Of a stretch of DNA of 64,000 nucleotides, positions 1 to 7,909 are shown in pieces. The stretch comes from Pseudodonghicola flavimaris. GTDB lineage: Bacteria; Pseudomonadota; Alphaproteobacteria; Rhodobacterales; Rhodobacteraceae. The stretch covers positions 1 to 64,000 of the forward strand of contig NZ_JASNJD010000003.1 of NCBI RefSeq assembly GCF_030164425.1, in the 5' to 3' direction. Position 1 is the first letter of the stretch; each line of letters starts with the position of its first letter. The position numbers and the translations under genes were made by a program. The notes under the pieces are model-generated. The model did not search any database. It saw only the letters and a program-made list of their open reading frames with translations, and was not told the origin of the DNA.

Positions 1-102
1 CCCGCCCGCCCCCCCCCCCCCCCCCCGGGGCGCCGGCGCCCCCCCCCCCCGCGGGGGGGGGGCGCCCGGGGGGGGGGGGGGCCCCCCCCCCCCCCCTCCC
101 CC
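1..102. other. G/C homopolymer block, probable assembly artefact
   Basis: The first 102 bases contain no A and a single T (position 97); the rest is long runs of C and G. The sequence changes abruptly to normal composition at about 103. Nothing codes here. Runs like this at a contig edge usually come from low-quality or dark-cycle reads, not from the genome, so I read it as an artefact. Confidence 0.75.
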
Positions 103-114
103 GAATGCGACAAC

Positions 115-137
115 GCCCGGCCGAGGGAGGACCGGGC
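115..137 (-). terminator. weak hairpin downstream of the decarboxylase gene
   Basis: GCCCGG (115-120) pairs with CCGGGC (132-137) around an 11-nt loop, about 27 nt past the stop of the minus-strand decarboxylase. There is no clear T run, and the hairpin abuts the suspect G/C block, so the call is tentative. Confidence 0.3.
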
Positions 138-163
138 ATTGCTGCTTCTGCGTGGAGACGCGA

Positions 164-1336
164 TCAGATCGCGATCACATCCAGCGGCGGAAAGCCGTTG
201 AAGCCCACGCTGGCATAGGTCGAGGTATAGGCGCCGCAGTTCCGGATCAGGATGCGGTCGCCGGACTTCAGGCCCAGCGGCAGCTCGACCGGGCGCTTTT
301 CATAAAGCACGTCGGCGCTGTCGCAGGACGGCCCGGCCAGGATGCAGGCGCCCATCGCCTCGTGATCACGATCGGTCACGAACTGATAGCGGATCGCCTC
401 ATCCATGGTTTCCGCCAAGCCGGAGAACTTGCCGATGTCCAGATAGACCCAGCGATGCAGGTCGTTGTCCGACTTGCGCGACACCAGCAGCACCTCGGCG
501 GCGATCATGCCGGCCTCGGCGACCAGGCCGCGGCCCGGCTCTGCCATGATGTGCGGCACATCGCCGAAACGCTCCGCGATCAGCTCCATCACCCGGGCGG
601 CATAGGAGGTCGGGCCCTCGATTTCCTCGCCGTAATAGGCCGGGAAACCGCCGCCGATGTTCAGCAACTCCAGCTCGTGACCGGCCGCATGGGCGGCCTG
701 CCAGACAGCGGCGATCTGATCCAGCGTGGCGGTCCACATCTCGGCGCGTTTGGTCTGGCTGCCGACATGGAACGACAGGCCCGCCGGGGTCAGCCCCAGC
801 GCGACGGCGTAATCCATCAGCGCGATGACCTTGTCCCGGGCGCAGCCGAACTTGCGGCTCAGCGGCCAATCGGCTTCCGAGGCATCGACGATCAGGCGGA
901 TGTAGACCCGCGAATCCGGTGCGAATTCGGCAATTTTCTCCAGCTCTTCCTCCGCATCGGCGGCAAAGAGGGTGACACCGGCGTGCCAAGCGAATTCGAT
1001 ATCGCGCGGTTTCTTCACGGTGTTGCCGAAGGAGATATTCTCCGGGTGCGCGCCCAGCGACAGGCACAGCTCGATCTCGGCGCGGGAGGCGGCGTCGAAG
1101 CCGGAGCCGAGGTTGACCAGGCGCTCCACGATCTCACGGGCGGGGTTGGCCTTCACGGCGTAATGGATCCGCGCGCGGCCCAGGCCGGCTTTCAGCGCGT
1201 GATACTGATCGGCCACGCGATCGACGTCCAGGACCAGGGTCGGACGGTCGAACTGGGTCGAACGGATAAAGGTTTCGATGCGGGATTGCGGGCGCACGTC
1301 GTGCGCGACCGGAAAACCGGTTACGTATGCGTTCAT
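164..1336 (-). CDS. type III PLP-dependent ornithine/lysine-type decarboxylase
   Basis: Fold-III (alanine-racemase-like) decarboxylase of 390 aa, the usual length for the bacterial ornithine decarboxylase branch. It should remove CO2 from ornithine, and perhaps lysine, to give putrescine (or cadaverine) in the cytoplasm, the entry step of polyamine synthesis. The PLP lysine is K62 in YAVKANP; HVGSQ, GGGFPAYY and EPGR form the PLP phosphate pocket; C338-D339 in SCDSADVLYE is the dimer-interface catalytic pair. The ending FNGFPP is typical of the family. It is a single gene with about 275 nt of non-coding DNA before it. Ornithine against lysine preference cannot be read with certainty. It is distinct from the diaminopimelate decarboxylase at 29302-30567. 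Confidence 0.9.
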   Translation of the reverse strand: MNAYVTGFPVAHDVRPQSRIETFIRSTQFDRPTLVLDVDRVADQYHALKAGLGRARIHYAVKANPAREIVERLVNLGSGFDAASRAEIELCLSLGAHPENISFGNTVKKPRDIEFAWHAGVTLFAADAEEELEKIAEFAPDSRVYIRLIVDASEADWPLSRKFGCARDKVIALMDYAVALGLTPAGLSFHVGSQTKRAEMWTATLDQIAAVWQAAHAAGHELELLNIGGGFPAYYGEEIEGPTSYAARVMELIAERFGDVPHIMAEPGRGLVAEAGMIAAEVLLVSRKSDNDLHRWVYLDIGKFSGLAETMDEAIRYQFVTDRDHEAMGACILAGPSCDSADVLYEKRPVELPLGLKSGDRILIRNCGAYTSTYASVGFNGFPPLDVIAI

Positions 1337-1552
1337 TGGTCATCTCCAACAGACCCGGCCATTCCGGTTTCCCGGCGCAGACCGCTCACTTCCAGGGAGA
1401 CGTTACCGTCGCTACGTAACCGCAGGGGACCTTGCCCCTCTCGCCAGAGGCGCGTGCGTTGGCGTCTTGAGCGCGCATATCGTATCGTTTTGCGAGTCGA
1501 TCAAGACAAATTTCTGCCTCGGACTCACTTTTTTCGCGAGGGGAGCGAAAAT

Positions 1553-1565
1553 CCCCGTTTCGGGG
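1553..1565 (-). terminator. short hairpin after the 65-aa membrane protein gene
   Basis: Five C-G pairs (CCCCG/CGGGG) close a 3-nt loop and, on the minus strand, are followed by ATTTTC. It lies about 46 nt past the stop at 1612. A second inverted repeat, TTTTCGC (1531-1537) and GCGAAAA (1545-1551), follows directly. Together they could end transcription of the small gene; the stem is short. Confidence 0.4.
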
Positions 1566-1611
1566 CCGGATTTCCCTGAAAAACCAGAGAAAACCGAATA
1601 TGATCAAAACC

Positions 1612-1809
1612 CTAGCCGCGACCCCGGACGCAGATGCGCGGCATCTTTCCGTCTCCGGCGGGCAGTTCCCCGCCACAGGCCGGACAACGCCAGACGCCGC
1701 TGGCGCGATCCAGGCGCCACCGGCAATCTCGGGTCAGCGATGAGGTGAAATGCCGCCAAGTGAAATAGGCGACCAGAGCGAGCAGCAGAAGGGGAAGGAG
1801 AAAAACCAT
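1612..1809 (-). CDS. small membrane-anchored protein with a CxxC zinc-ribbon-like tail
   Basis: 65 aa. Residues 1-20 form one hydrophobic segment, followed by a basic tail with cysteines (RDCRWRL, then WRCPACGG, then a C near the end). This looks like a one-pass membrane protein with a small metal- or redox-binding module. I know similar short proteins as unnamed conserved genes in Rhodobacteraceae but cannot assign a function. AGGA lies about 4 nt before the ATG. The next gene on the same strand (51 aa) ends 36 nt upstream, so the two are probably co-transcribed. The alternative frame over the same DNA has no such organised pattern. Confidence 0.6.
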   Translation of the reverse strand: MVFLLPLLLLALVAYFTWRHFTSSLTRDCRWRLDRASGVWRCPACGGELPAGDGKMPRICVRGRG

Positions 1810-1845
1810 TGTCCTGCCGTCCCCGCCCCTGCACCCGCAGCCAGA

Positions 1846-2001
1846 TCAGGCCGCGTTGTGGTAGTGGAAGATCTCTTCCTGATCGGCCACATGCTCTGCT
1901 TCCGCCGGCAGTTGCTGCGGCGTGTAATAGGCCCAGGCTTCTTCCAGGATATGCAGGGCGGCCTCGGCGGAGACCTTGGTGTTTTCAGTGCGACGTTCCA
2001 T
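1846..2001 (-). CDS. 51-aa conserved small protein
   Basis: An open frame from ATG at 2001 to TGA at 1846 gives 51 aa that are acidic and rich in Glu, Ala, His and Tyr, with no membrane segment and no cysteine. The middle (EAALHILEEAWAYY) should form an amphipathic helix and the end is HYHNAA. GGAG sits 7 nt before the ATG, a good ribosome site. From memory, near-identical short proteins occur throughout Rhodobacteraceae without a known role. A CTGC-N3-GCAG motif (2101-2111) lies about 100 nt upstream of the start. It probably shares a transcript with the 65-aa gene downstream. Confidence 0.6.
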   Translation of the reverse strand: MERRTENTKVSAEAALHILEEAWAYYTPQQLPAEAEHVADQEEIFHYHNAA

Positions 2002-2100
2002 CGGACACTCCGTTACAGGTCAGTGCCTCCCTGCGCGGTTACCTAAGCGTTACACTGATCAGAAACACCCCGGAAAATCCGCAACCTCGCCATGCGTTTT

Positions 2101-2111
2101 CTGCATTGCAG
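2101..2111 (-). promoter_or_regulatory. CTGC-N3-GCAG palindrome (PhaR-like consensus)
   Basis: CTGCATTGCAG matches the CTGC-N3/4-GCAG consensus that I recall for PhaR, the polyhydroxyalkanoate regulator of Paracoccus and Rhodobacter. It lies 100 nt before the 51-aa gene, outside coding DNA and beyond the sdh terminator. A single 11-bp match can occur by chance. Confidence 0.35.
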
Positions 2112-2136
2112 CATCGAAGATGTGTCGAAACGCAAA

Positions 2137-2165
2137 CGCCCCGGGCCCTAACCGGGCCCGGGGCG
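2137..2165 (-). terminator. terminator of the sdh operon
   Basis: A perfect 12-bp stem, CGCCCCGGGCCC (2137-2148) with 2154-2165, closes a 5-nt loop 28 nt past the sdhB stop. On the minus strand it is followed by TTTG. The stem strength and position support intrinsic termination of sdhCDAB. Confidence 0.8.
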
Positions 2166-2192
2166 CTGACAAGAGCATGACGAGGGGTCAGG

Positions 2193-2975
2193 TCAGACCG
2201 CGCGTTCGACCATCATCTTCTTGATTTCCGCAATCGCCTTGGCCGGGTTCAGGCCTTTCGGGCAGGTGCGGGTGCAGTTCATGATGGTGTGGCAGCGATA
2301 AAGCTTGAACGGGTCTTCCAGACCGTCCAGGCGTTCGCCGGTGGCCTCATCGCGGCTGTCGATGATCCAGCGATACGCATGCAGCAGCGCGGCCGGGCCC
2401 AGGTACCGATCGCCATTCCACCAGTAGGACGGGCAGGAGGTCGAGCAGGAGGCGCACATCACGCACTCATACAGACCGTCGAGCTTCTTGCGGTCCTCGA
2501 TCGACTGGCGCCATTCCTTGGCAGGCCGGTTGGTCTTGGTTTCCAGCCAGGGCATGATCGAGGCATGCTGCGCATAGAAATGGGTCAGGTCGGGGATCAG
2601 GTCCTTGACCACCGGCATATGCGGCAGCGGGTAGATCGACACCACCGATTTCTTGATCTCGTCCAGACCGAAGATACAGGCCAGCGTGTTGTGACCGTCG
2701 ATGTTCATGGCGCAGGACCCGCAGATCCCCTCGCGGCAGGAGCGGCGGAAGGTCAGGGTCGGGTCGATCTCATTCTTGATCTTGATGAGCGCGTCCAGAA
2801 CCATCGGCCCGCATTTGTCCATGTCGAGGAAATAGGTATCGACACGGGGATTCTCACCGGTATCGGGGTCCCAGCGGTAGATCTTGAAGGTCCGCAGGTT
2901 GGTGGCCCCTTCCGGTTTCGGCCAGGTCTTGCCGGTGGTGATCCGGCTGTTCTTGGGAAGCGTCAGTTGGACCAT
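2193..2975 (-). CDS. sdhB: succinate dehydrogenase iron-sulfur subunit
   Basis: 260 aa, normal length for SdhB, the electron-wire subunit of complex II on the cytoplasmic face of the membrane. It passes electrons from the FAD of SdhA to ubiquinone. The N-terminal ferredoxin domain has the [2Fe-2S] ligands in CREGICGSC; the C-terminal half has the [4Fe-4S] and [3Fe-4S] ligands in [12 protein letters not shown] and [11 protein letters not shown]. It is the last gene of the operon, 65 nt after the sulfotransferase-like gene, and is followed by a strong terminator. sdhA and sdhB are not adjacent here: the intervening gene is unrelated to complex II as far as I can see. Confidence 0.97.
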   Translation of the reverse strand: MVQLTLPKNSRITTGKTWPKPEGATNLRTFKIYRWDPDTGENPRVDTYFLDMDKCGPMVLDALIKIKNEIDPTLTFRRSCREGICGSCAMNIDGHNTLACIFGLDEIKKSVVSIYPLPHMPVVKDLIPDLTHFYAQHASIMPWLETKTNRPAKEWRQSIEDRKKLDGLYECVMCASCSTSCPSYWWNGDRYLGPAALLHAYRWIIDSRDEATGERLDGLEDPFKLYRCHTIMNCTRTCPKGLNPAKAIAEIKKMMVERAV

Positions 2976-3040
2976 GTCGTCTCTCCTGCTTCGGTCTGCG
3001 GCGCCTCCATCGGAGAGCGCCTCGTAAAGGTTGCTGCTGG

Positions 3041-3835
3041 TTAGGCGGCTGCCGGGGGTACTGGCAGGGTCTCGACCCAGCTGGTGTCTTTCTCATAGCC
3101 CAGCGCGATCAGATCCGCGCCGAACCGGTCTGCATAAATCTCGCCCACCGCGCGGGGCAGCTCGCGCCGCCAGCGCTGCAGACGGCCGGCCGAGGCGATG
3201 TGGCTCTCCAGCCGGCCGGTCCGGGCCTCCGCCCGGGACAGGCCGCCGAACAGGCTGTTGTCCCAGAAGGCCTTCAGCCCGGCGGCCAGCTCCGCCCCTT
3301 TCAGCCCCAGCGCCGTCAGCGCCCGGCCGAAAAGCGTCCCGTCGCGATCCGCCATCAGCGCCTCATAGCGCAGCTCGGTCGCGCGGGGATCGCCCCAGGG
3401 CCAGGCCCGCATCTCTGCCAGCGTCTCGGCGTGCTTGTTCTCCATCTCGAACAGCAGACGCTCCGCCGGATCGGCCAGGGCGTTCAGATGTTCCTGATAG
3501 GTCGCCCCGCCCAGATCGGCGCGCGGCTGATGCAGAAACTTCTCGCCCTTGACCGGAGCGCTCAAGTGATAGCCGCAGCCCGACAGAAGGATATCCCGCG
3601 GGTCGCGGACCAGGTGCAGAAACGCCACATCCGACCGGTCCCAGATCGCCCGAGGAAACCGCCCGTTCCAGTTGCACAGGAACGCGCGGCCCTCTTCCGG
3701 GACCTTGGCCAGCTGGCGATCGGACCACAGCCCGATCCAGGGCACGTCGATGGCATGGCTCAGCGCCCGGACGACCCGTTTGATCCAAACGGTGCCGCCC
3801 TTGTGGTGCGTGGCGATGCACATCAGACGCGCCAT
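3041..3835 (-). CDS. sulfotransferase-like protein inside the sdh operon
   Basis: 264 aa with the two signatures of PAPS-dependent sulfotransferases: a 5'-phosphosulfate loop near residues 10-17 (HHKGGTVW, compare the classical TxKSGTTW) and a 3'-phosphate loop near residues 74-86 ([14 protein letters not shown]) with R77 and S85. It should be a soluble P-loop-like enzyme moving a sulfuryl group to an unknown acceptor. It begins 6 nt after sdhA and ends 65 nt before sdhB, so it must be transcribed with complex II. No clear ribosome site is visible, which suggests coupling to sdhA. Substrate unknown. I recall a gene of unknown function at this place in other Rhodobacteraceae, so this is probably not a recent insertion. 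Confidence 0.75.
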   Translation of the reverse strand: MARLMCIATHHKGGTVWIKRVVRALSHAIDVPWIGLWSDRQLAKVPEEGRAFLCNWNGRFPRAIWDRSDVAFLHLVRDPRDILLSGCGYHLSAPVKGEKFLHQPRADLGGATYQEHLNALADPAERLLFEMENKHAETLAEMRAWPWGDPRATELRYEALMADRDGTLFGRALTALGLKGAELAAGLKAFWDNSLFGGLSRAEARTGRLESHIASAGRLQRWRRELPRAVGEIYADRFGADLIALGYEKDTSWVETLPVPPAAA

Positions 3836-3841
3836 GGCCGA

Positions 3842-5647
3842 TCAGTAGACCCGCTTCTTCGGCGCGATCTTCTTCAGGTCGATGCCACCGTCTTCGTGCT
3901 TGGTCAGCGGGTCAAGGTGCACCGGACGGAAAGTCAGATCGACTTGGTTGCCCTCGACATGCATGATCGAGTGCTTGCGCCATTCGGCATCGTCGCGATC
4001 GGGGTAATCCTCGTGGGCATGCGCCCCGCGGGATTCCTTGCGCGCCTCGGCGCCGACGATGGTGGCCAGAGCGTTGGGCATCAGGTTGGTCAGCTCCAGC
4101 GTCTCCATCAGGTCGGAGTTCCAGATCAGCGAGCGGTCGGTCACATGGACATCGTCCATCTTCGCGGCCACGGCCTTGACCCGCTCCACCCCTTCGGCCA
4201 GCGTCTTGTCGGTGCGGAAGACGGCGGCATCGGCCTGCATGGTCTTCTGCAGCTCAAGCCGCAGCTCGGCGGTGGCGATATTGCCCTTGGCATAGCGCAG
4301 GCTGTCGAAGCGCTCGAAGGCCTTGTCGACCGACGCCTGGTTCAGCACCGGGTTCGGCGCCTCGGGATCGACCACCTCACCGGCGCGGATAGCGGCGGCG
4401 CGGCCAAAGACCACGAGGTCGATCAGCGAGTTGGAGCCGAGACGGTTGGCACCGTGCACCGAGGCACAGCCAGCCTCGCCCACGGCCATCAGACCGGGCA
4501 CGATGGCATCGGGATCGTCGGCGGTCGGGTTCAGCGCCTCGCCCCAATAGTTGGTCGGAATACCACCCATGTTGTAGTGCACGGTCGGCAGCACCGGGAT
4601 CGGCTCCTTGGTGACGTCGACACCGGCGAAGATACGCGCCGATTCCGAAATCCCCGGCAGCCGTTCGGCCAGCGCCTCTTTCGGCAGGTGGCTCAGGTTC
4701 AGGTGGATGTGATCGCCATGCTCGCCGACACCGCGGCCTTCGCGGATCTCGATGGTCATGCAGCGCGACACCACATCGCGGGAGGCCAGGTCCTTATAGG
4801 TCGGCGCGTACCGCTCCATGAAGCGTTCGCCTTCGGAGTTGGTCAGATAGCCGCCCTCGCCGCGCGCCCCTTCGGTGATCAGACAGCCGGAGCCGTAGAT
4901 GCCGGTGGGGTGGAACTGGACGAACTCCATGTCCTGCAGCGCCAGACCGGCCCGGGCCACCATGCCGCCGCCGTCGCCGGTGCAGGTATGCGCCGAGGTG
5001 GCGGAGAAATAGGCACGCCCGTAACCGCCGGTGGCCAGAACCACCATCTTGGCGTTGAACACGTGCATGGTGCCGTCGTCGAGCTTCCAGCAGACCACGC
5101 CCTGACACTGCCCGTCTTCGGACATGATCAGGTCGATCGCGAAATACTCGATGTAGAACTCGGCCTTCTGCTTCAGCGACTGGCCGTAGAGCGTGTGCAG
5201 GATGGCGTGGCCGGTACGGTCGGCCGCGGCGCAGGTGCGCTGCACGGGCGGGCCTTCGCCGAATTCGGTGGTGTGGCCGCCGAAGGGCCGCTGGTAGATC
5301 TTGCCCTCTTCGGTACGGCTGAAGGGCACGCCGTAGTGTTCCAGCTCATAGACCGCCGCGGGGGCGGAGCGAGCCAGATATTCCATCGCGTCGGTGTCGC
5401 CCAGCCAGTCGGACCCCTTGACGGTGTCATACATGTGCCACTGCCAGTTGTCCGGGCCCATGTTCGACAGCGAGGCGGCGATGCCCCCCTGCGCGGCGAC
5501 GGTATGCGAACGGGTCGGGAAAACCTTGGTCACACAGGCGGTCCTGAGACCCTGTTCTGCCATGCCCAGCGTGGCACGGAGCCCCGCGCCGCCGGCACCG
5601 ACAACCACGACGTCATAATTATGCGTCTCGTATTCGTAAGCAGCCAT
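3842..5647 (-). CDS. sdhA: succinate dehydrogenase flavoprotein subunit
   Basis: 601 aa from the ATG at 5647; the frame is open further upstream, but [17 protein letters not shown] is the conserved start and GGGAG lies about 10 nt before it. It oxidises succinate to fumarate, with FAD bound covalently. The Rossmann motif is GAGGAGLRA, and [10 protein letters not shown] contains the histidine that carries FAD. HPTG, RGEGGYL and the RLGSNSL arginine region complete the active site. It follows sdhD by 23 nt. Downstream comes the sulfotransferase-like gene and then sdhB. Length and all motifs are standard, and there is no sign of damage. Confidence 0.97.
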   Translation of the reverse strand: MAAYEYETHNYDVVVVGAGGAGLRATLGMAEQGLRTACVTKVFPTRSHTVAAQGGIAASLSNMGPDNWQWHMYDTVKGSDWLGDTDAMEYLARSAPAAVYELEHYGVPFSRTEEGKIYQRPFGGHTTEFGEGPPVQRTCAAADRTGHAILHTLYGQSLKQKAEFYIEYFAIDLIMSEDGQCQGVVCWKLDDGTMHVFNAKMVVLATGGYGRAYFSATSAHTCTGDGGGMVARAGLALQDMEFVQFHPTGIYGSGCLITEGARGEGGYLTNSEGERFMERYAPTYKDLASRDVVSRCMTIEIREGRGVGEHGDHIHLNLSHLPKEALAERLPGISESARIFAGVDVTKEPIPVLPTVHYNMGGIPTNYWGEALNPTADDPDAIVPGLMAVGEAGCASVHGANRLGSNSLIDLVVFGRAAAIRAGEVVDPEAPNPVLNQASVDKAFERFDSLRYAKGNIATAELRLELQKTMQADAAVFRTDKTLAEGVERVKAVAAKMDDVHVTDRSLIWNSDLMETLELTNLMPNALATIVGAEARKESRGAHAHEDYPDRDDAEWRKHSIMHVEGNQVDLTFRPVHLDPLTKHEDGGIDLKKIAPKKRVY

Positions 5648-5670
5648 TGCTTGTAGTCTCCCGTTCGGGG

Positions 5671-6042
5671 TTAGAGCGCGATGCGGGCGATGGAGAAGAC
5701 CCCAACCGCCATCGCGGCATAGCTCAGGCACATCACGGCGATGATCAGCCCGCGCTGTTTCCAGCCGTGCACATAGTCCTCGATGGCCATCTGCGCGCCC
5801 ATGTGGAAGTGGCGGAAGCCCACCACCAGCGTCAGCGCCGCGACAATCGCCGGGAACGGACGCGAATAATAGTCGAGCACCACCTCATAGGGCGATCCGA
5901 GCACGGAGCCAAAGGTGAAGATGAACAGCGGGATCAGCACGATCAGGGCGATGGAGCTGACCTTCATCGCCCAGAAATGATGAACGCCGGACTTTGCGGT
6001 GCCCAGCCCGTCAACGCGCTTGCGGTCCGTCAGGTAACGCAT
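5671..6042 (-). CDS. sdhD: succinate dehydrogenase membrane anchor subunit
   Basis: 123 aa with three hydrophobic segments (about residues 27-48, 60-80 and 97-121). It anchors SdhAB to the inner membrane and shares heme b and the quinone site with SdhC. The region [18 protein letters not shown] carries the likely heme histidine and the Asp-Tyr pair that sits by the quinone in this family. GAGGAG lies 7 nt before the ATG. It starts 10 nt after sdhC and is followed by sdhA, the normal C-D-A order. Confidence 0.93.
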   Translation of the reverse strand: MRYLTDRKRVDGLGTAKSGVHHFWAMKVSSIALIVLIPLFIFTFGSVLGSPYEVVLDYYSRPFPAIVAALTLVVGFRHFHMGAQMAIEDYVHGWKQRGLIIAVMCLSYAAMAVGVFSIARIAL

Positions 6043-6052
6043 GGGGGTCTCC

Positions 6053-6442
6053 TCAGATAACCGCGACAGTGATAAGGGTCAGCAGGACGGAACCGATGAT
6101 CGCGGCCCAGCCCATCTTGTCGGAGGTGGACATGTCCAGCCCGACGCCGTTTTCCCAGATCAGGTGCCGGATGCCGGCCAGCAGGTGATACCAGATCCCC
6201 CAGAGAGACAGGAACATCACCAGATCGCCGATGAAGCTGGTGACGATCCAGTCCACCACGGCGAAATATTCCGGCGCCGTTGCGGCGGCGAGGAACCACC
6301 AGACGATCAGCAGCGCCGCGACGAGCATCGCATTGCCGGTGATCCGGTTCAGGATCGAGGTTACGGAATTGAGCTGAAACCTGTAATACTTGCCCAGCAT
6401 GAATGGCGAAAGCGGGCGATTGCCCCGATTGACATCGGCCAT
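6053..6442 (-). CDS. sdhC: succinate dehydrogenase cytochrome b556 subunit
   Basis: 129 aa from the ATG at 6442, chosen because AAGGAG lies about 6 nt before it and MADVNRGNRPLSPFM matches the usual start; the frame stays open upstream without a ribosome site. Three membrane segments follow. The SxxxRxTG-type motif (SVTSILNRITGNAM) and HLLAGIRHLIWE carry the quinone-binding serine/arginine and a heme histidine of SdhC. It is the first gene of the sdh operon. A pair of TGTGATCACA-type palindromes lies 113-144 nt upstream, in the region shared with a divergent hydrolase gene. Confidence 0.94.
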   Translation of the reverse strand: MADVNRGNRPLSPFMLGKYYRFQLNSVTSILNRITGNAMLVAALLIVWWFLAAATAPEYFAVVDWIVTSFIGDLVMFLSLWGIWYHLLAGIRHLIWENGVGLDMSTSDKMGWAAIIGSVLLTLITVAVI

Positions 6443-6554
6443 GTTGGCTCCTTTCCGGTTGGCTGCGCCGTTTGTACTTGTTTTCGCGCAACTGTCACGC
6501 TCAGGCCAGATCAAAATCCACGGTTTTTGAGGTGCTGAGACAGAATATTCGCAG

Positions 6555-6586
6555 ATGTGATCACATGAAACGGGCGCGTGATCACA
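6555..6586. promoter_or_regulatory. double palindromic operator upstream of sdhC
   Basis: ATGTGATCACAT (6555-6566) and CGTGATCACA (6577-6586) have centres exactly 21 bp apart, two helical turns, so a protein would bind both on the same DNA face. They lie in the 313-nt region (6443-6755) between sdhC and the divergent PhaC-like gene, which contains no other gene. The same motif with the same spacing occurs before sucC at 12266-12296. I could not fix a -10/-35 pair. The regulator is unknown; no regulator gene is adjacent. Confidence 0.7.
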
Positions 6587-6755
6587 AAACTCGCACCTTT
6601 ACCTGACGCGCCGCGACGGAACCCCGGGGCTGAGTCTCTCGCCTACGCGACCCCATCGGCCGGGGTTGGCCGGCGGCGCGACGGCAGGCTTGCAACCGGC
6701 CCGTTCCCGTCCAAATCTGACGACAAGGGGGGCGAAGCGTCAGAAAGGACCTGCG

Positions 6756-7892
6756 ATGACCCAGACAGACAAGAGCCCGGAGTCAGATCACCTGAGAGAA
6801 GAGTTGAGCGTGCCGTTCTTCTGGCCCATGGCGGCCGGCATAGAACTGGGCGAGGCCGGGCTGGATCTGTTTCGCCGCAACATGAAGTTCGTCAGCCTGG
6901 CCGAGAAGGTCGATCATCCGCCGGAACCGACCTGGGCGACGGCGAATGAAATCCGGCTGGATCTGGACACCATGCGGCTGCGGGATTTCTCTGCCCCCGG
7001 CGCCGGGGGCGTGCCGGTTCTGGTCGATGCGCCCTTTGCCGGCCACAGCTCCACCATCGCCGATTTCGGCATCGGCCAGAGCCTGGTGAAAACCCTGCTC
7101 GACAACGGCATCGGCCGGGTGCTGGTGACCGAATGGAAATCCGCCACGCCGGAGATGCGCGATTTCGACATCGACAAATACCTGGCCGAGATCAACGTCG
7201 TGGTGGATGACCTCGGCGGCCGGGTGAATCTGGTCGGCCTGTGCCAGGGCGGCTGGATGTCGTCGATGTACGCCAGCCGCTTCCCCGACAAGGTGGCGAG
7301 CCTGGTGCTGGCCGGCTCCCCCATCGACACCAATGCCGGCGCGGGCCCGATCCGCGAGATGGCCCACAGCCTGCCGCTCAGCTTCTACAAGGAGCTGGTC
7401 GAACAGGGCGGCGGCCGGATGCTGGGCAAGAACATGCTGGCGGGCTGGAAGAACATGCATCCCGACAAGCAGTATGTGGAAAAATACCTCACGCTTTATG
7501 AGCATGTCGACGATGCCGATTACATCGCCCGCACCGAGAACTTCGAAAGCTGGTATGAGAACCCGGTCGACCTGCCCGGCGTCTATTACCTTCAGGCCAT
7601 CGACCTGCTGTTCAAACAGAACCTCTTCGCCAAGGGGGAATTCGTGGCGCTGGGGCAGACGCTGTCGCTGAAGTCTGTCACCTGCCCCGCCTATCTGCTG
7701 GCCGGCGAGGCCGACGACATCACAACCAAGGAACAGGTCTTCGCCGCCCGCGATCTGCTTGGCACGCCGAAGAAGCATATCGCCGAAAAGCTGGTGCCCG
7801 GCGGCCATATCGGCCTGTTCATGGGCTCGCGCACCCTGAAAGAGGCCTGGCCGGCGATCGCCAACTGGCTGAAGGAAAACGGCGGGGCCTGA
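6756..7892 (+). CDS. PhaC/PhaZ-like alpha/beta hydrolase (polyhydroxyalkanoate metabolism)
   Basis: 378 aa from the ATG at 6756 (AAAGGA about 7 nt before; the frame is open upstream but has no ribosome site). The fold is alpha/beta hydrolase with a cysteine nucleophile elbow, GLCQGGW with C163, as in PHA synthases and the cysteine-type intracellular PHA depolymerases. AGEADDIT supplies the acid and GGHIGLF near the end the histidine. It is clearly shorter than class I PhaC (about 560-600 aa) and lacks its long N-terminal part, so intracellular depolymerase or acyl-transfer activity is more likely than full synthase activity. It is divergent from sdhC and shares the region with the paired palindromes. 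Confidence 0.65.
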   Translation: MTQTDKSPESDHLREELSVPFFWPMAAGIELGEAGLDLFRRNMKFVSLAEKVDHPPEPTWATANEIRLDLDTMRLRDFSAPGAGGVPVLVDAPFAGHSSTIADFGIGQSLVKTLLDNGIGRVLVTEWKSATPEMRDFDIDKYLAEINVVVDDLGGRVNLVGLCQGGWMSSMYASRFPDKVASLVLAGSPIDTNAGAGPIREMAHSLPLSFYKELVEQGGGRMLGKNMLAGWKNMHPDKQYVEKYLTLYEHVDDADYIARTENFESWYENPVDLPGVYYLQAIDLLFKQNLFAKGEFVALGQTLSLKSVTCPAYLLAGEADDITTKEQVFAARDLLGTPKKHIAEKLVPGGHIGLFMGSRTLKEAWPAIANWLKENGGA

Positions 7893-7901
7893 GCCCCGCC
7901 G
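7880..7901 (-). terminator. terminator of the mch operon, overlapping the convergent stop codon
   Basis: A 9-bp perfect stem (7880-7888 with 7893-7901) has the TGA of the plus-strand hydrolase gene in its 4-nt loop. On the minus strand it lies 9 nt past the mch stop and is followed by TTTTCC, a good intrinsic terminator. It may also protect the 3' end of the plus-strand mRNA. Confidence 0.75.
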
Positions 7902-7909
7902 CCACAGGT

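Noticed and set aside
361-370. CGTGATCACG within the decarboxylase gene
   Set aside because: Similar to the sdh/suc operator, but single, imperfect and within coding sequence, so probably coincidence.
3200-5656. Long plus-strand open frame (818 codons) opposite sdhA and the sulfotransferase-like gene
   Set aside because: It is a mirror of GC-rich coding sequence on the other strand; the product has no domain, is rich in Arg/Gly/His, and lacks a ribosome site.
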